Below, one piece after another: positions 1-12,300 of a stretch of DNA of 64,000 bases. Position 1 is the first letter of the stretch. Every line of letters starts with the position of its first letter. The stretch is from Corynespora cassiicola (taxonomy: Eukaryota; Ascomycota; Dothideomycetes; Pleosporales; Corynesporascaceae): NCBI GenBank assembly GCA_022059125.1, contig JAEUWY010000023.1, forward strand, positions 310,001 to 374,000. Direction: 5' to 3'. Both the position numbers and the translations under genes were made by a program. The notes under the pieces were generated by a model. The model ran no database searches. It had not been told where the DNA came from and saw only the letters and a program-made list of their open reading frames with translations.

Positions 1-783
1 TCACAGGGTGGACGCTTCAAAAGGAGGCGAAGAGATTCTGAACGATTATTCCATCAATAACAGAACAATCCCCGTGTTTTAAACGAATTAGAAGATACTT
101 AAAGTCGATAGTGCACCATCATACGCCTCTAGAAACTCGACAGCCCCGCTCACACCACTGCTTTGTTGGGTTCCTATTTCTAAGAGCAACCACCACTAGC
201 GCAGTACAATTGCCAGCCTCAGGAATACCCCTTCGAACCGGCAAGTTTGATTTTGAATGCCAGAAGCTTGTGTTAAGCAAGTGAACTTGAGGACTGTATT
301 GAGTTGAGTGTGTCTCGTATTGCTCGACATTTGTGCTTACAGATCTGATTTAGTCAAAATTCGTCCCACGAGCGATTTCCTTCGTTCGAAAACTGTTTGA
401 ACCGTTCGTTTCTGTGCCTACATCAATATATTATGTGTTTTTGAGAATATTTATGAACGGAAGAGTTGGGTCGGGGGACATGCAGATCAAGGGCTCGAGA
501 GAATTTGCACACGTCAAGGATACCAACAGGTATTCTCGGTATGACGGCAACTCATGTATAAAACGGCTATTCAAGAAACCCATAAAAAGCCCTGAATATG
601 GTAGAAACAGACACAGAGTTAGTACTAGAAGGCAGATAGTAATAGATACTTGTTTTACGAAACTTGCTATTCCCTTCCACGGCAAGCTAGTAAAATACAC
701 TTCGGGGTGAAAACAGGCAAGTGTATCTTGAAACCAAAGGAAACAAATATCTACCAATAGATGGATAACTAGTGATTGACGTT
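1..783. other. Left-edge intergenic stretch, no gene seen
   Basis: This stretch lies downstream of the MFS transporter gene, whose stop codon is at 784 on the minus strand. Only short open frames occur, on both strands and overlapping each other, with no recognisable protein motif. It is probably the 3' flank of the transporter plus the flank of a gene outside the window. Confidence 0.5.
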
Positions 784-2519
784 TCAATCGTCTTGCCCTT
801 CGCTCGTAGATGACTCTTCTTCAATCTCCTTCCGCCTTTCCCGCTTCTCGAACCACTTTATCAAGAAGATGGCTGAGAACTGCAACACACTAATACCTGC
901 CATGACCGAGAACCCCATTTTAAACCTTGGGGCATATTTTCCAACATCCAAGATTACTACCGGAACCCATGCGATGAATGCCTGTCCAAATGTCTGTGCG
1001 ACACCGATTACAATAGCTCTTTCCTCCATATCTTTGTGCATGACCTCGATAGCCCAAGCATACAAGATTGGCCAAAAACCCCATGAGGTCGCATTGAGCA
1101 TGTAACCGAGGAATGTAGCACCATAGTTTGGATATGATGCTACAAGCACCATGCCAATAAAGTTCAGTACAGCTGGAATAACCAGTATTTGCCATCTCTT
1201 GCTTAAGCCATCAGAGAGCCAGCCATAGGCGAGTGTAAAAACCAAGCCTGTAGCCTGAGCAGCTGTAGGAAACAAATTAATCTGGTAGACAGTGAAGCGA
1301 TTGAGTGATTTCAGCCAGACAGCGAAGTAATTCAGCGGCTGTGTCACGATGCAATGGCAACTAAGATGGAACGTCAGTGGCCTGTTCCATTCTGAACAGA
1401 TGGTCTGATACTTACATCAGTGCAAATGTAAATGCATAAAGCGGCCAATGAGTAGCAATCTTCCGTAGCTTGGCCCAACTCAGTGGCACCGGCTTCCTTC
1501 GATCAATCTTCCTCATGCGTTCCAGGTGCATATCGAGGTCCTTCTCCGGCATCCATCTGGCTTTAGTCGTATATGGGTTATCTGGTACAGCATAGTATCC
1601 CCAGAGCGGGCCCCAGATGGATATGATGCCACAGAAAATGAAAAGCCATCGCCATCCTGGGAGACCTGCCGTACCATTCATCCCCCTGTATATGGCTGCC
1701 TGGAGATAGCCACTGAACATGCTAGCCGCGTATGAGGCACTGTAGAATATGGCGATTCGCTTGCTGAGTTCGCGCGGGGTATACCAAGAGCCCATGAGTG
1801 TAAGGACACCGACGGCGAACGGTGACTCGAGCATGCCGAGAATGAATCGCAGCGCAAACACTGTTTTCACATTGGGTACAGCGGCGAAACAGAATGTCAG
1901 AATTGACCAGAGGAGCTCGACTGTAGGCAGGTATAGGGAAGGTCGGACTGTTGAGAGTTAGTGAAGAGAGTTTGGAATATTTAGATGAGAAAAAAGGTGT
2001 AATGGTTGAACCTACTTCTGGTCAATAGAAACTGGCTTGGAATCTGACCAACTAGATACCCACAGGTGAAGAAAGTTGTGAGCAGATTGTACTGATTTCC
2101 TTGGAAGTTCAAATCTTCTTTCATCCCACTAACATATGCATTCGTAATGTTCGTAGAATCAAGAAGACGGATGAAGTACCCAAACGTTGCCCAACTCCTA
2201 ACAAAGCATGAGTCAGCAGTTTTGAGAGTGAATGGGCACCCACGTACATGAGATAGATATCAAGCCGCTGGATGAGTTTGCGCTCTTCTTTGGTTCTGTT
2301 TCCTCCATCCCATATCACCTCTTGTATCCTTTCCCATCGAGTGCGGTTCAAGTGATCGTCAGCTAATGAGGGGGGCTGCGTGACTGTGGCACAAGACAGT
2401 GACTTTGGCTGATCAACCACATCGTAATTGTTTGTTGCCATACCCGCCGTCGGTGAAAGACGATCAGTATCGACGAAGTCTTGTCCCGAGAGTCTGGGTT
2501 TCCTTATATTCGTCCCCAC
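784..2519 (-). CDS. MFS permease of the anion:cation symporter type (allantoate/pantothenate-like)
   Basis: Plasma-membrane uptake carrier, predicted 520 residues in four exons: 2519-2248, 2197-2016, 1947-1416 and 1360-784. All joins keep frame. After a soluble N-terminus of about 90 residues comes a first segment with the motif LLDSTNITNAYVSGMKEDL, typical of the fungal Dal5/Liz1/Tna1 (ACS) family. There follow a membrane segment with GYLVGQIPSQ, the conserved LESPFAVGVLTLMGSWY region, and a second half with FTLAYGWLSDGLSKRW. The C-terminus is charged, which is usual for the family. Substrates in this family are small organic anions such as allantoate, pantothenate, nicotinate or biotin precursors; the sequence does not decide which. 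The start at 2519 is the first ATG; a second ATG 26 codons in is possible. It lies downstream of, and in the same direction as, a flavin monooxygenase, so it may import that enzyme's substrate (inference). Confidence 0.9.
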
Positions 2520-2786
2520 CTGCGATGCAAGACGGCGAAAGGCTCAAATGTTATCGCGTTTCAAAATGCCCGATGTCGGATTCGCTACCAAGTTCAAGCA
2601 TGCGAGAATAGTGGAAATCGCGACATTCAGGATCGGGAACATGGGTTCAGAACACTGAGTCAGAAATTTTGCGATTGCGAACTTTGCCACGACCCACATC
2701 TAAAGTAGCTTCGCTTATATAATCGAGCATGTGTAGCATCAAATTACTGAGCTATTCACTTAAAGTTGTTAACTTTTAATGAAAAT

Positions 2787-4416
2787 CTATACCTCAGGCC
2801 AGTTTGGATAGTTTTCATATCTGTACTTGCTCCCGGCATGGTCATCCCGCAGTTTGGATTGACCATGCCCGAAAATCTTTTCCCTCAATGTCCCAGGCTC
2901 TTCATGTAGCGGATAACGCCCCCTATTTCTTAACTCGGGCACAAGCAGGTCAACAAGGTCCTCAAAACTACCTGGTGAGGTCACGTAGCCTATGTTGAAG
3001 CCATCCAGGTCGGCAACTTCGAGCCAGTGCTCAAGAATTTCCGCCACCTTCTCGGCAGAGCCAACTGGTACCGGGCCGTTGCCACCTATACTCACGGCCT
3101 TTCCGATATTTCTTGGTGTCCACGCGGGAATGTCATTTCCATGGTACTTGAGAGAGTTCACTAGCGAGTGAACTCGCCCGTCAATGCTGACGTCATCCGG
3201 GGTGATCTCCCTATCGAGGTCGTATTTGCTCAAGTCGATTCCAGCATTACTCGAATAGAACGCCAAGCCGCCTTCTGGGCTCGCATAGTCCAATGCTCGT
3301 TGGTATTTTTCTTGTGCTTCTTCATCAGTGCGTCCGATGACTGGTGTGATGACGGCGAAAACCTTGACGGATTGGGGGTCGCGACCGAGCGCGGCGGCTT
3401 CTTTTCGAATGTTTGCGACGCGGGGTGCGAGAATCTGGGGTGATGGTGCTGCAACAAAAACCCCTTCTGCATGCGTAGCAGCAAAATTCATCCCTGCTCT
3501 TTTCATTGTCAGTACCATTCTTGCATAGCGCGCGCGTAGCTATTCCATAAAATGAGTACTCACGAAGATGTCCCAGCCTGAAATAGAAATGGAGTACGCT
3601 GAGGCGAAGGATCCAGAATGTGAGGTGCCTTGATTTTGTACAGTGGAGTTTCGTGCTGGATCCATCGAATGCGGTTCGAGTCCGCGTAGACCTCGTTTTC
3701 TGCGTCTTCTTTAAGCGCATCATCAGCCCATGATCCTTCCCAGATTCTAAAAATGTTAATAACATGATACGAAAAGGTGTAGACTAAGATTTATGTCTTA
3801 CTTGTAGAGCCCCCTGAGGTACGTATCGGCATTCTTATATCGCTGGTCGTGTTCGATAAGGGGAAGACCAACTGCGTCGGCACCTGATTGTTTAAAAGAG
3901 GTGACAATGTTCCATCCGAATCTTCCTTTGGTCAAATGATCAAGTGTTGAGAATCTTTTCGCGATAATGTAGGGGCTCTCGTAGCTAGTACTCGTCGTAA
4001 TTGCAAACGCTAGATTTTTGGTTACAGCTGCCATGGCTGTTACGGGCTAGCGTCTATGAATCAGAAGAGTTCAACGGTTAACAGCCCTATTGACTCACTG
4101 CAGCAGGGTCTCCCATTGGGTACTGACATGCCGTCCGTATAGTTGTCTCGGGGCCCCCTCTGTAAACATCGTGCTGCCCAAACGTATCTGCAAGAAACAA
4201 AGCTGTTATACCGCCACGCTCAAGAATCTGAGCCAATTCAGTCCAATATGAAAGGTCGCGTCGCTTGCCTTTTCCACGGTCCTCTGGTCTCCTCCATTGT
4301 CCAAAACTGAGGTGGCTTGGCGTGAACATGTCAAACCCATTGAGGAATATGCGCTTTTTAGGGAAATCGCTCCCCGCTCTCGCCTCGGACGCCTGCTGAG
4401 TCATTCTGAAACGCAA
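2787..4416 (-). CDS. LLM-type FMN-dependent monooxygenase (NtaA/SnaA/DszA family)
   Basis: Flavin-dependent oxygenase that uses reduced FMN supplied by a separate reductase. Predicted 485 residues in four exons: 4416-4099, 4046-3802, 3746-3564 and 3498-2787, all in frame. Family landmarks in order: KKRIFLNGFDMFTPSHLSFGQW near the start, ALFLADTFGQHDVY, TSTSYESPYIIAKRFSTLDHLT followed by GRFGWNIVTS, LYKIWEGSW, the segment ending HILDPSPQRTPFLFQAG, AGMNFAATHAEG, and KVFAVITPVIGRTDEEA. These are the classic blocks of the nitrilotriacetate monooxygenase component A group (TIM-barrel luciferase-like fold); length is normal. The start may be the ATG at 4416 or the in-frame one at 4404. It is divergent from a Baeyer-Villiger monooxygenase across about 550 bases and is followed by an MFS permease on the same strand, which suggests a small degradation cluster. 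The substrate cannot be read from sequence. Confidence 0.92.
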
Positions 4417-4966
4417 TCCTCAGAACTCGCTTGAGATGTATTAGAAGAAAGGCAGGTATTCAGTAGTTGTAAAGCTTTAATCTCGCTGTCGGAAAGCACA
4501 CCCCGCCCTCTACGGAAGACAATCGGAAACCATCAATGTCCCTGCAGTTCTTGGCCCCGCATCGAGCACGCTTTCGATTTCCTGTGAGATGTGATGAGCA
4601 TTTGTTGCGCTTTTAATGTCATCCATCGATAAAGCGACTGGCTCAGAATCATCCTGGGTGACGAGACATGGTGCATTGGTGACGTGCTCGCTGGCTGCAT
4701 GACTCGCGTAGGTTGTCACCCCAGAAAAACTACCCTCCCAACAGCCATGAAGTGTGCGCACAACTCCGAAGGATCGTAAATGCTTGAAAGTCTTCTCTGG
4801 AAAACGTTAAGCCTGCGAAGTCGGCCAACGATGCCAACATTGCTCCACTATGGCGACATGAACGATTGATCAACGCAAGCTCGGGAGCTGAGCTTTGTTG
4901 ATAACTATTGTCAATCAAAGATATTTTGGAGAGAGATTCCTCTGTATAGACCTACGAAACGATAAT
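4417..4966. promoter_or_regulatory. Shared divergent promoter between the two flavin monooxygenases
   Basis: This is the 550-base gap between the start codons of the LLM monooxygenase (-) and the Baeyer-Villiger monooxygenase (+). Two overlapping minus-strand open frames (4510-4761 and 4730-4918) fill part of it but resemble nothing I know and are in different frames. I treat the stretch as regulatory DNA. Coregulation of the two oxygenases is an inference from the layout. Confidence 0.5.
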
Positions 4967-6972
4967 ATGGCGACACGTTCAAGGCTGGAAGCGATCCACG
5001 ATCATCTTGCACCTTCTGAAACATCAACAGTCGCCGTGGAGAGTGATGCCGAAGTGCCATCGATCGAGCATAACTCGGCTTTGCCTCCGACTCGTACCAT
5101 TTTCCCACCATTGGAACTTGAAGAACGGCCAATTGATGATGTCCGATCCTTACGAGTCGCAGTTGTAGGAGCTGGCGTTTCTGGCATAACAAGTGCGATC
5201 TTCTTCCCAGCGAAGGTCCCCAAGATCGACCTAGTGATTTACGAAAGGGAATCAGATATTGTGAGCAGATTTCGTGAACCTTTTTTTTTTTTTTTAAGAA
5301 ATTCCGTTGATCAAATATAGGGCGGCGTATGGCACACAAACGTTTATCCAGGTGTGCGTTGCGATGTACCAGCCCACGCTTATCAAGCCACGTTTGAGCC
5401 ATCAACCACATGGAGCACTGCCTATGCCGAGGGCGCGGAGATCAAATCATATTGGAAGAAAATCGTCAAGAGACATGGGCTGGAAAAATATATCCGTCTT
5501 AATCATAAAGTGCAAAAAGCAGAGTGGTCAGAAGAGAATGGAAAATGGCTAGTGAACGTGGAAAACGAAGAGGGCAACTTTGTCGATGAAGTTGATTTCA
5601 TCGTCACGGCGACAGGCCACTTTAGTGACCCAAGGCTGCCGAAATATCCTGGCATGGATAAGTTTCAGGGCGTCCTTCGTCACAGTTCGAATTGGGACAC
5701 CGATTTTGAACCCGCAGGCAAGAGGATTGCTGTCATAGGGTGAGTAATGTATCTTTCTTTCTAAATGGAGGCAGTGTTGATTTGGATTCTAGCAACGGCG
5801 CATCTGGCCTCCAAGTCCTTCCTCCATTGCAAAAGGTCGCAACACGGATTGATCACTATGCTCGAAACAAAACCTGGGTAGCAGCACCCATCGGAGGGGA
5901 GAACCTGGAGCGATTTGTAGCCGAAAGAATTGAAAAAGCACGAAGCAGTCCGGACGAATATTTAAAGTTTCGGAAAGAGCTTGAGCTCCAACTTTTCAGC
6001 CGCTTCGGTGGTATTTTCAAAGGCGCTGATAAGAACAACGCGGCCCGAGAATCGATCACGAGATTAATGGCGACCCGACTGGGAGAAAGGACTGACCTGC
6101 TCGACTCAATCGTGCCCGACTTCGCTCCCAATTGCCGCCGACTGACCCCTGGTCCTGGGTATCTGGAAGCGCTGACAGCTGACAATGTTGAATATGTAAC
6201 CACATCAATAGAGAAATTCACACGCACAGGTATTCAGACGACAGATGGTAAGTTTTGCCGAGATGTGATCTTTACACAAAGTTGATAGGATGTAGGAGTT
6301 CATCGAGAAGTGGATGCGGTGATTTGCTCCACCGGCCACGACATTAGCTTCAGTGCCGCGTTCCCCATTATCGCTAATGGGGTGGATTTGCAGAAGGCTT
6401 GGAGACCAGGTGGCGATCCGGGGTTCCCCGACTCGTATCTCACCGTTGGCGCTCCAGGCTTTCCGAATCTGCTTATTCTCTTGGGACCCAATGCGACCGG
6501 CCCGGCCGGCACTTTATGCCATTCGGTAGAGAATCAAGTCACTTATTGCGCGAAAGTATTAAGGAAGGCATCTAGTCAAGGTATTCGAAGCATGGCACCT
6601 TCTGCAGCAGCGACCCGCGATTTTCGCGCGTATTGCGAATCCTTCTTCCCACGCACTGTCATGAGTGAACATTGCAGCTCTTGGTATAACGGCGGTGTTA
6701 AAGGGGGAAGGGTTCATGGACTGTGGCCGGGCAGCGCTGCACACGTCAACTTCGTTCGGCGCGAGCCGAGATGGGAGGATTGGGAATATACATACACTAA
6801 TGCGCAAGGGAATAGATTTGCATGGTTCGGCAATGGATGGACGACTAAGGACATCGCAGCGGCAAGTGGCGAACCAAACATTGGTATGGACTTGACTCCA
6901 TGGTTGCAGGCCCAGGCAGTTGAAGGGAATGTCGACATCAGAAGCTACCACGAGCACTGGTTTGACTCATAG
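4967..6972 (+). CDS. Type I Baeyer-Villiger monooxygenase (FAD/NADPH)
   Basis: Flavoprotein that inserts oxygen next to a ketone, giving an ester or lactone. Predicted 614 residues in four exons: 4967-5260, 5321-5739, 5793-6247 and 6296-6972. Residues 68-73 (GAGVSG) form the FAD Rossmann motif; 99-113 match the GGxWxxNxYPGxxCD block that follows FAD binding in this class; 195-198 carry the ATG motif. Residues 213-224 (FQGVLRHSSNWD) are the full Baeyer-Villiger fingerprint FxGxxxHxxxW(D/P), and 238-243 (GNGASG) are the NADPH-binding Rossmann motif. An N-terminal arm of about 60 residues precedes the FAD fold, as in fungal steroid or cycloketone monooxygenases. Intron 1 contains a run of 17 T. 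The start at 4967 is the first ATG that leads directly into the protein; an upstream in-frame ATG at 4895 would add an unlikely N-terminus. Substrate unknown; the neighbours suggest catabolism. Confidence 0.95.
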
Positions 6973-7832
6973 ATGGGGTTTATCCGAATTGTATGCAGGA
7001 TCTTTGTGCGGAAAGAAGATGCGGTGAAGAGATTTGAAAGCTCGAATTGTGCTGCCAATGTTGCAGGGGGTCGAGCTAGGATAAACACCGAATGAGCGCA
7101 GCCATAGTATGAATGGTACTCCACGTGATTGGCTTGTCGATCCATTCCTCATGCGATTATAAGTACACCGCTATCCCCGGCTATGCCACACAGAAAGTCT
7201 TCCGACGTTTCGTTTCGTGTCGATGTTCCAGATGCTCCAAGATGGCATTCTGATATGCACCCCTCCTGATCTTCTGGGCGACCGGGACGGGTGCACCGGA
7301 CAGCCATCGGAGGCATCTCCGCGATGTGCTAGTGATAGTGGACGTGTTTACAGCCCTCCCGTTCAATGCAGCACGACAGGAAGTCTTTGTCAGGCCATAG
7401 TGTGATGCCAACCGGAGTCAGCTCCATCGCGGAACTTTGTTCTATACTTTGTGGCAGTACTTAGCTCATATCCTTGACAGCATCATTTCTGTTCTGACGC
7501 AGATTGTACGTACGGCACGAATTTCCATGGCTGAGCATGCCACTAATAAAGCCCGAACTCTTCTCTCGGATCCGTATCACACTAAGCTAGGATCTGAGCA
7601 GTTCAAACCGGCCAGGATCGCGCATCCCCGCAACCTTGACGGATATATTTATCTGAGCGGAACCATTTTGTTCTTTTCACGTATTGGGTCGGACTTGCAT
7701 CAACTGCGACGTCTACTGCCTCCCGGTTTGGTATTGTCTCATTCATTCCAGACTTTCTACCTTCATAAATAATGGTGACTCGTATCCTTTGACAGACCTA
7801 CCTCTACTCAACTTGGTTTCCAAAAAGTTCCT
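6973..7832. other. Intergenic stretch between BVMO and rhodopsin-like gene
   Basis: The stretch separates two plus-strand genes. Open frames of 62 to 111 codons are present, but none shows a domain, a signal peptide or a plausible splice partner. It probably holds the 3' flank of the monooxygenase gene and the promoter of the membrane protein gene. Confidence 0.45.
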
Positions 7833-9330
7833 ATGGCGGTAGGCATCGAGTTTCTGATCGAAGTCTGGGTCTTGTATGCAATCGGTGTCCTGTGGCTGCT
7901 ACTTCGACTCGCAGTGCGTCTCCGCACAGTGGGAATACTTGCTTTACAGCTAGATGATGCATTTACTCTTCTGGTACTTGCTTCCTGGACGGTGAACTGC
8001 GTCGGCATCCACATCACCTATTACACGGGATCGGCGATTGGCTTCGTCCCCAGTGAAGACTCACGGACGAGGGCATATCAGCTAGCGCGAGCCGAATACG
8101 GGGCCAAGCTGTATTTTACCACATGGTACACCTAGTGGGTATATACTAACTCCAGAAGCTACATATCATCAAGCTGACTCATGTAGTATTATGCAGTTGT
8201 GGTGCCTGAAAGGCACTGTGCTTGTGTTTTATCGTCGTCTCGCTATAGACCGATGGCAGGAAATCCTCTTGAAAATCACCACGTGGTTTTGTGCAGCCAC
8301 CTTCATCGGACTCATGTGTGTCTTGACATTTTCATGTTTTCCTTACCATGAGAATTGGCAGGTCTGGCCTCGACCACCCCCATGGTGTAGCGCAAAACCA
8401 AAGCTTCTTATAGCAACGAGTTGCCTCAATGCATTCACCGACATTATGGTAGGTGTATGTTCTCTGCAAAAACATTTTCTAACATCTTCAGCTTCTAACA
8501 ATTCCGGTTCCGCTTCTCTGGAAATTGACTCTCCCGCCTATAAAGTAACTATTCCTGCACTGTTTCAAGAATCCAACTGATTTTTATAGGAAAGCCTGCC
8601 TTGTCATTCTATTATCATCTGGTATATTTGTGTTGGCTGCTTGGTTAGTTTCCAATACCGTGCCACTACCAAATAAGTCTGATTTGTTCTAGTATCACAA
8701 GAGTAACACTCAGCGTGGATCCAAATGTATCGCTAGCCACTATTGCGCGTTGGGGAACCCGGGAACTCACGATCGGAATTGTAGCAGTCAACACTGCAAT
8801 GTTGCGCCCAGGTATGTCCATCTCCATGAAATGGTGCAAATATTCATCTGATAACATTAGTAATTCGCAAATCGTTCTGGATCAAGAAAGACCCGGCCGC
8901 CCCCCGCCAGCACAACTATGTTTTCGCCTCCAGAAATCGAGTTCGAGAGATATTTTCACCTCAGCGCGCACAAGATGACATGATTAATTCTACATCGGCA
9001 GGTATATCGACGATTGAAGAGTATAACAGGCAAGATAGCAATGATGCCAGCGTGGTATTTGAGGATCCAGACTATCAGGTTGTGGCACAACCCAAGTCCG
9101 CGGCTCGTTCACAGAGCAGAAGCCGAGCTCGAAGCCGATCCCGAAGCCATGCTCGGAGTCAAACTCAGAATAGCAGTCTTTGGGGTTCATTCTGGAACAG
9201 GAGCAGGAGCCACACAACAAGTCAGCGATTAACGCAGACTCGGATTGCAGGTCCAAGCCAGCCACCACGGGAGGTGGACTTGGAGAAGGGGGAGGTTTCA
9301 AAAGATACACAGACCAGCTGTGGGAGCTAA
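7833..9330 (+). CDS. Rhodopsin-like (PTH11-related) integral membrane protein
   Basis: Seven-helix-type fungal membrane protein, predicted 419 residues in six exons: 7833-8134, 8187-8448, 8492-8544, 8590-8643, 8693-8811 and 8861-9330. Frame is kept at every join, with two exons of only 53 and 54 bases. Family landmarks are LLRLAVRLRTVG with LQLDDAFTLL after the first helix, WYTYIMQLWCLKGTVLVFYRRL, CLNAFTDIMLLTIPVPLLWKLTLPP, KKACLVILLSSGIFVLAAC followed by ITRV, and an APxxRP-like exit (MLRPVIRKSFW). These match the 'rhodopsin domain' family of Pezizomycotina, which includes PTH11-like receptors but has no proven light-sensing role. No CFEM domain precedes it. The cytosolic tail is strikingly rich in alternating Arg and Ser (about residues 310-360) and ends with a Lys/Glu segment. 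Ligand and role unknown. Confidence 0.85.
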
Positions 9331-12300
9331 GGTATACCGAGCTCGATGACAACATGGACTAAATGCATTAATGTTTTTGGGAAGACTATAAATGAGCTGA
9401 AGATTGTGCTTGTTGATTATTGACTTGGTTAATGGCTCCGCCTCGGACACATCGGGCCCATTCGTCTAGCCCATCCTATCGCTCATCCACTACCCTTATT
9501 TTCATCTGACCTTACCATGTAAAATCTTGCCAGATTCATCTACATGCCTCCTCGCTTTGCCTCAATGTGATGAGTCCTCATCTGGGATGCCTCGCAACCA
9601 CTCATCCAAAGTCAGGCCTTGCCTTCTTCGAGCCCCAAACGATGGGCTGCAGTGATTATCTTGCACTTGACCACACTAGAGCCTCTTAACTGCATCGTTG
9701 GGCTCGCTTACAGCGTTCCGAGTGGGAAGTGGGGTTTAGTGCAACATTACTCTGGGACTGGGTTCTGCTCGTGCAGTGCGCAAATTAGGTAGCGCTGGCT
9801 CGACATGCAGGGGCACCGTTCGGCTGTGCGCGTTTTCTCCCATAAGTACGTACCACGAATTCGGAATCTTTCTGTCAAGACTTTTTGCTCCTGTGCGAAA
9901 TCCTGCATTTGCTCTAGGATAGCGGTTACTCTTGGGCGTTTGAGCCGGAGCTATAAGATACACAGTTTCGCCCGAATCAGGCCACTTCTCGGCGAAATGC
10001 TGGCCTCGGCTACTAATTGAGAGTATACAGAGCCTTGTATGTAAACCTGGAAGCCTGTGGCCAAGATCATAGTGCATTAATTGGGATGTGCGCCATCCCT
10101 AGCCCAGATCATCGTCTCGCTTGCGCCAGCACCGGAATCGCGGTGAGGCATGTGGCTTTAGTGTTCCTCAATGGCTTCAGGTACCTGGATACCGGAGTAG
10201 GTTTTTGCAGCCAAGTGCATAGTCGGTTCGTATGCGCTATTGTAACTGTTCATCACCTATTCTATTGTTTTATGGTGCTCATGTTGAGTTCCAACGAACG
10301 AGAACGCGACGCTGCCAAGTGAATCACCACTGGCCTCGGGGCGGGGCTTCGTGGTTGGGGTTTGCCTATACTTAAATAGGCATTTTGAAACGTGCGAATG
10401 GCTTACCCAAGCGTCTAGAATTGCCGATATGCTAGGGGACTCATGCTGGACGCCTACAGTATAAAGGGTTAGTTTGCTTCGGCTCACCGGAACGATAGTT
10501 CCACCCATGCCGTTGCCAATTGCGCTGACTCCGTCGGCTACATGCTTCCTTATGTTCCAGCCTACATCACCATTTCTGATTAACAATTCAGAGGAAATGA
10601 CTCTTCAAGATGTGGTAGGCCCCCAACTATAAGACCCAAAGACTACATCGGCCATTTTGGTGTGTATACATCTGTCGTCAGGGTTCTTAGCAAATCATGA
10701 TCGAGCCCCTTGAGCCGTTTCTTGGTAGTCTATGCTTGAATATATAAAACGTTATTGAACCCTAGCCTTCTTGTCAAGCTATGCAAGATAACTCGTCATC
10801 TCAACATGATAAGGTAAGAGTGGGGCCACTGAATACCTCAAGAGCAACACATTTGATGCCGTTTCATTATCTTGCCACACTGAACCACAGGATAAGTTCC
10901 AGCAATATTGATTCTCCCAGTATCTGTTAGCCAATCAGACTCGACAGGTACTGAGCAGAAAGGCTGGTAGTTTCGTGTTCATCCGTGGACACTTCAACAA
11001 TGATGCTCTTGCCACATTGAAGAACGACACCACATTCACCACAAAGGATCTTAGAGAGCGAGGGATATTGATACATGAACTTACGATCATTGTTATTCAG
11101 CTTACAGTCATTGATGGACATTCCCTGGAATTCTGCGCAGATTTGCTGCAGCTAGGCAGATGGGCTTGTATGCGAAAAGTTCAAACACCAGGAAGTGGCG
11201 AAGAACGAGAACCATATAAGCAAGACTCGAATGCTTCAGTTCTTGACATTTAACTCATCAAATTTTTGAGATGTCATATGAACGGTCAAGGGGACATATC
11301 TCATGGCTGTTATATCGACTGCGCGCAAGGCCCGCAATCAAGTCATCTAGGTACCCTTGTATTTTTGAGGGTGTTTCGATTTTTCTAAAGCTGCGCGACT
11401 TCTGTCCAAAAGCAGAGCGAAAGAGTGTCGTAAAAACTGAGAAAGCCAAGTCATTAAGAGATAAATTGGGCCCTGGTGTTGGCTTGTTGCGCCTGGCATG
11501 TGAAACACGGCTCCGCACGCAGCACTAGAGGCTTTGATGATGCGGGCTTCCAAGCGGTGAGGCGCGCTGCCGCTCACTTTCCCAAGAATCAAATCTCTAG
11601 CATTTGTGGCAAATCCACGTTTAATACAGAGTTTCAGTGAGACCATAGTTTCCACATGCTGTTGTTTTGGAATGGGGGGCGGGGAACATGGGCCAATGTG
11701 TCCTCGCCACCTTGCGGAGGCAAATCTGCAGGGCTTTAGCATTGATTCTCAAACGGAAGCATGGGCCACGAACACCTATTCGTGGCGTAATGTGCCCAAT
11801 CTTCTACAGAGTATCGTTTGAGAATATTTGGCCCTTCTTGAAAACCAGCAAGGAGCTGGCAGACGCTGTGCATCGTCAACGCTAATGGTAGCTGCCATCT
11901 TTCTAGACCAGATCAGCATATCCCGTAGATCCCGTATATATATTATTCATTTGAGATTATAAATATCTTTAAGAGTCCCATTTACGATTCTCGATTGAGG
12001 TGCTGCCGATCACGGTTGCGAACGAACCATCGGCTCTGTCACGTGACTTGATTGAACAGCCACCTCCATATTATCCGCCTCTTCAAGGGACCTGTCGCGC
12101 TCACATGATATCCCATCTGTCAAAAAGAAAGAAGCGAGAGGATATGTGTCACCTCATGCGCCCTTGTCAGAAAAAGAGGAGTCTCAATGTCCCTTGCCAT
12201 TCAGCTTCTTCTAATACGGTCGATTTGTTGCTCCTATCTGGCATATACGACCACAGCAATCAAGGCAGCTGATGGAACGAAGACTTTTCTTCAAACATAG

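Noticed and set aside
3673..3683. Exact match to a tRNA B box (GGTTCGAGTCC) within a T-arm-like stem on the plus strand
   Set aside because: It lies inside coding exon 3 of the LLM monooxygenase, where the minus strand encodes a conserved Asn-Arg-Ile-Arg-Trp segment, and I see no A box, anticodon arm or acceptor stem around it.
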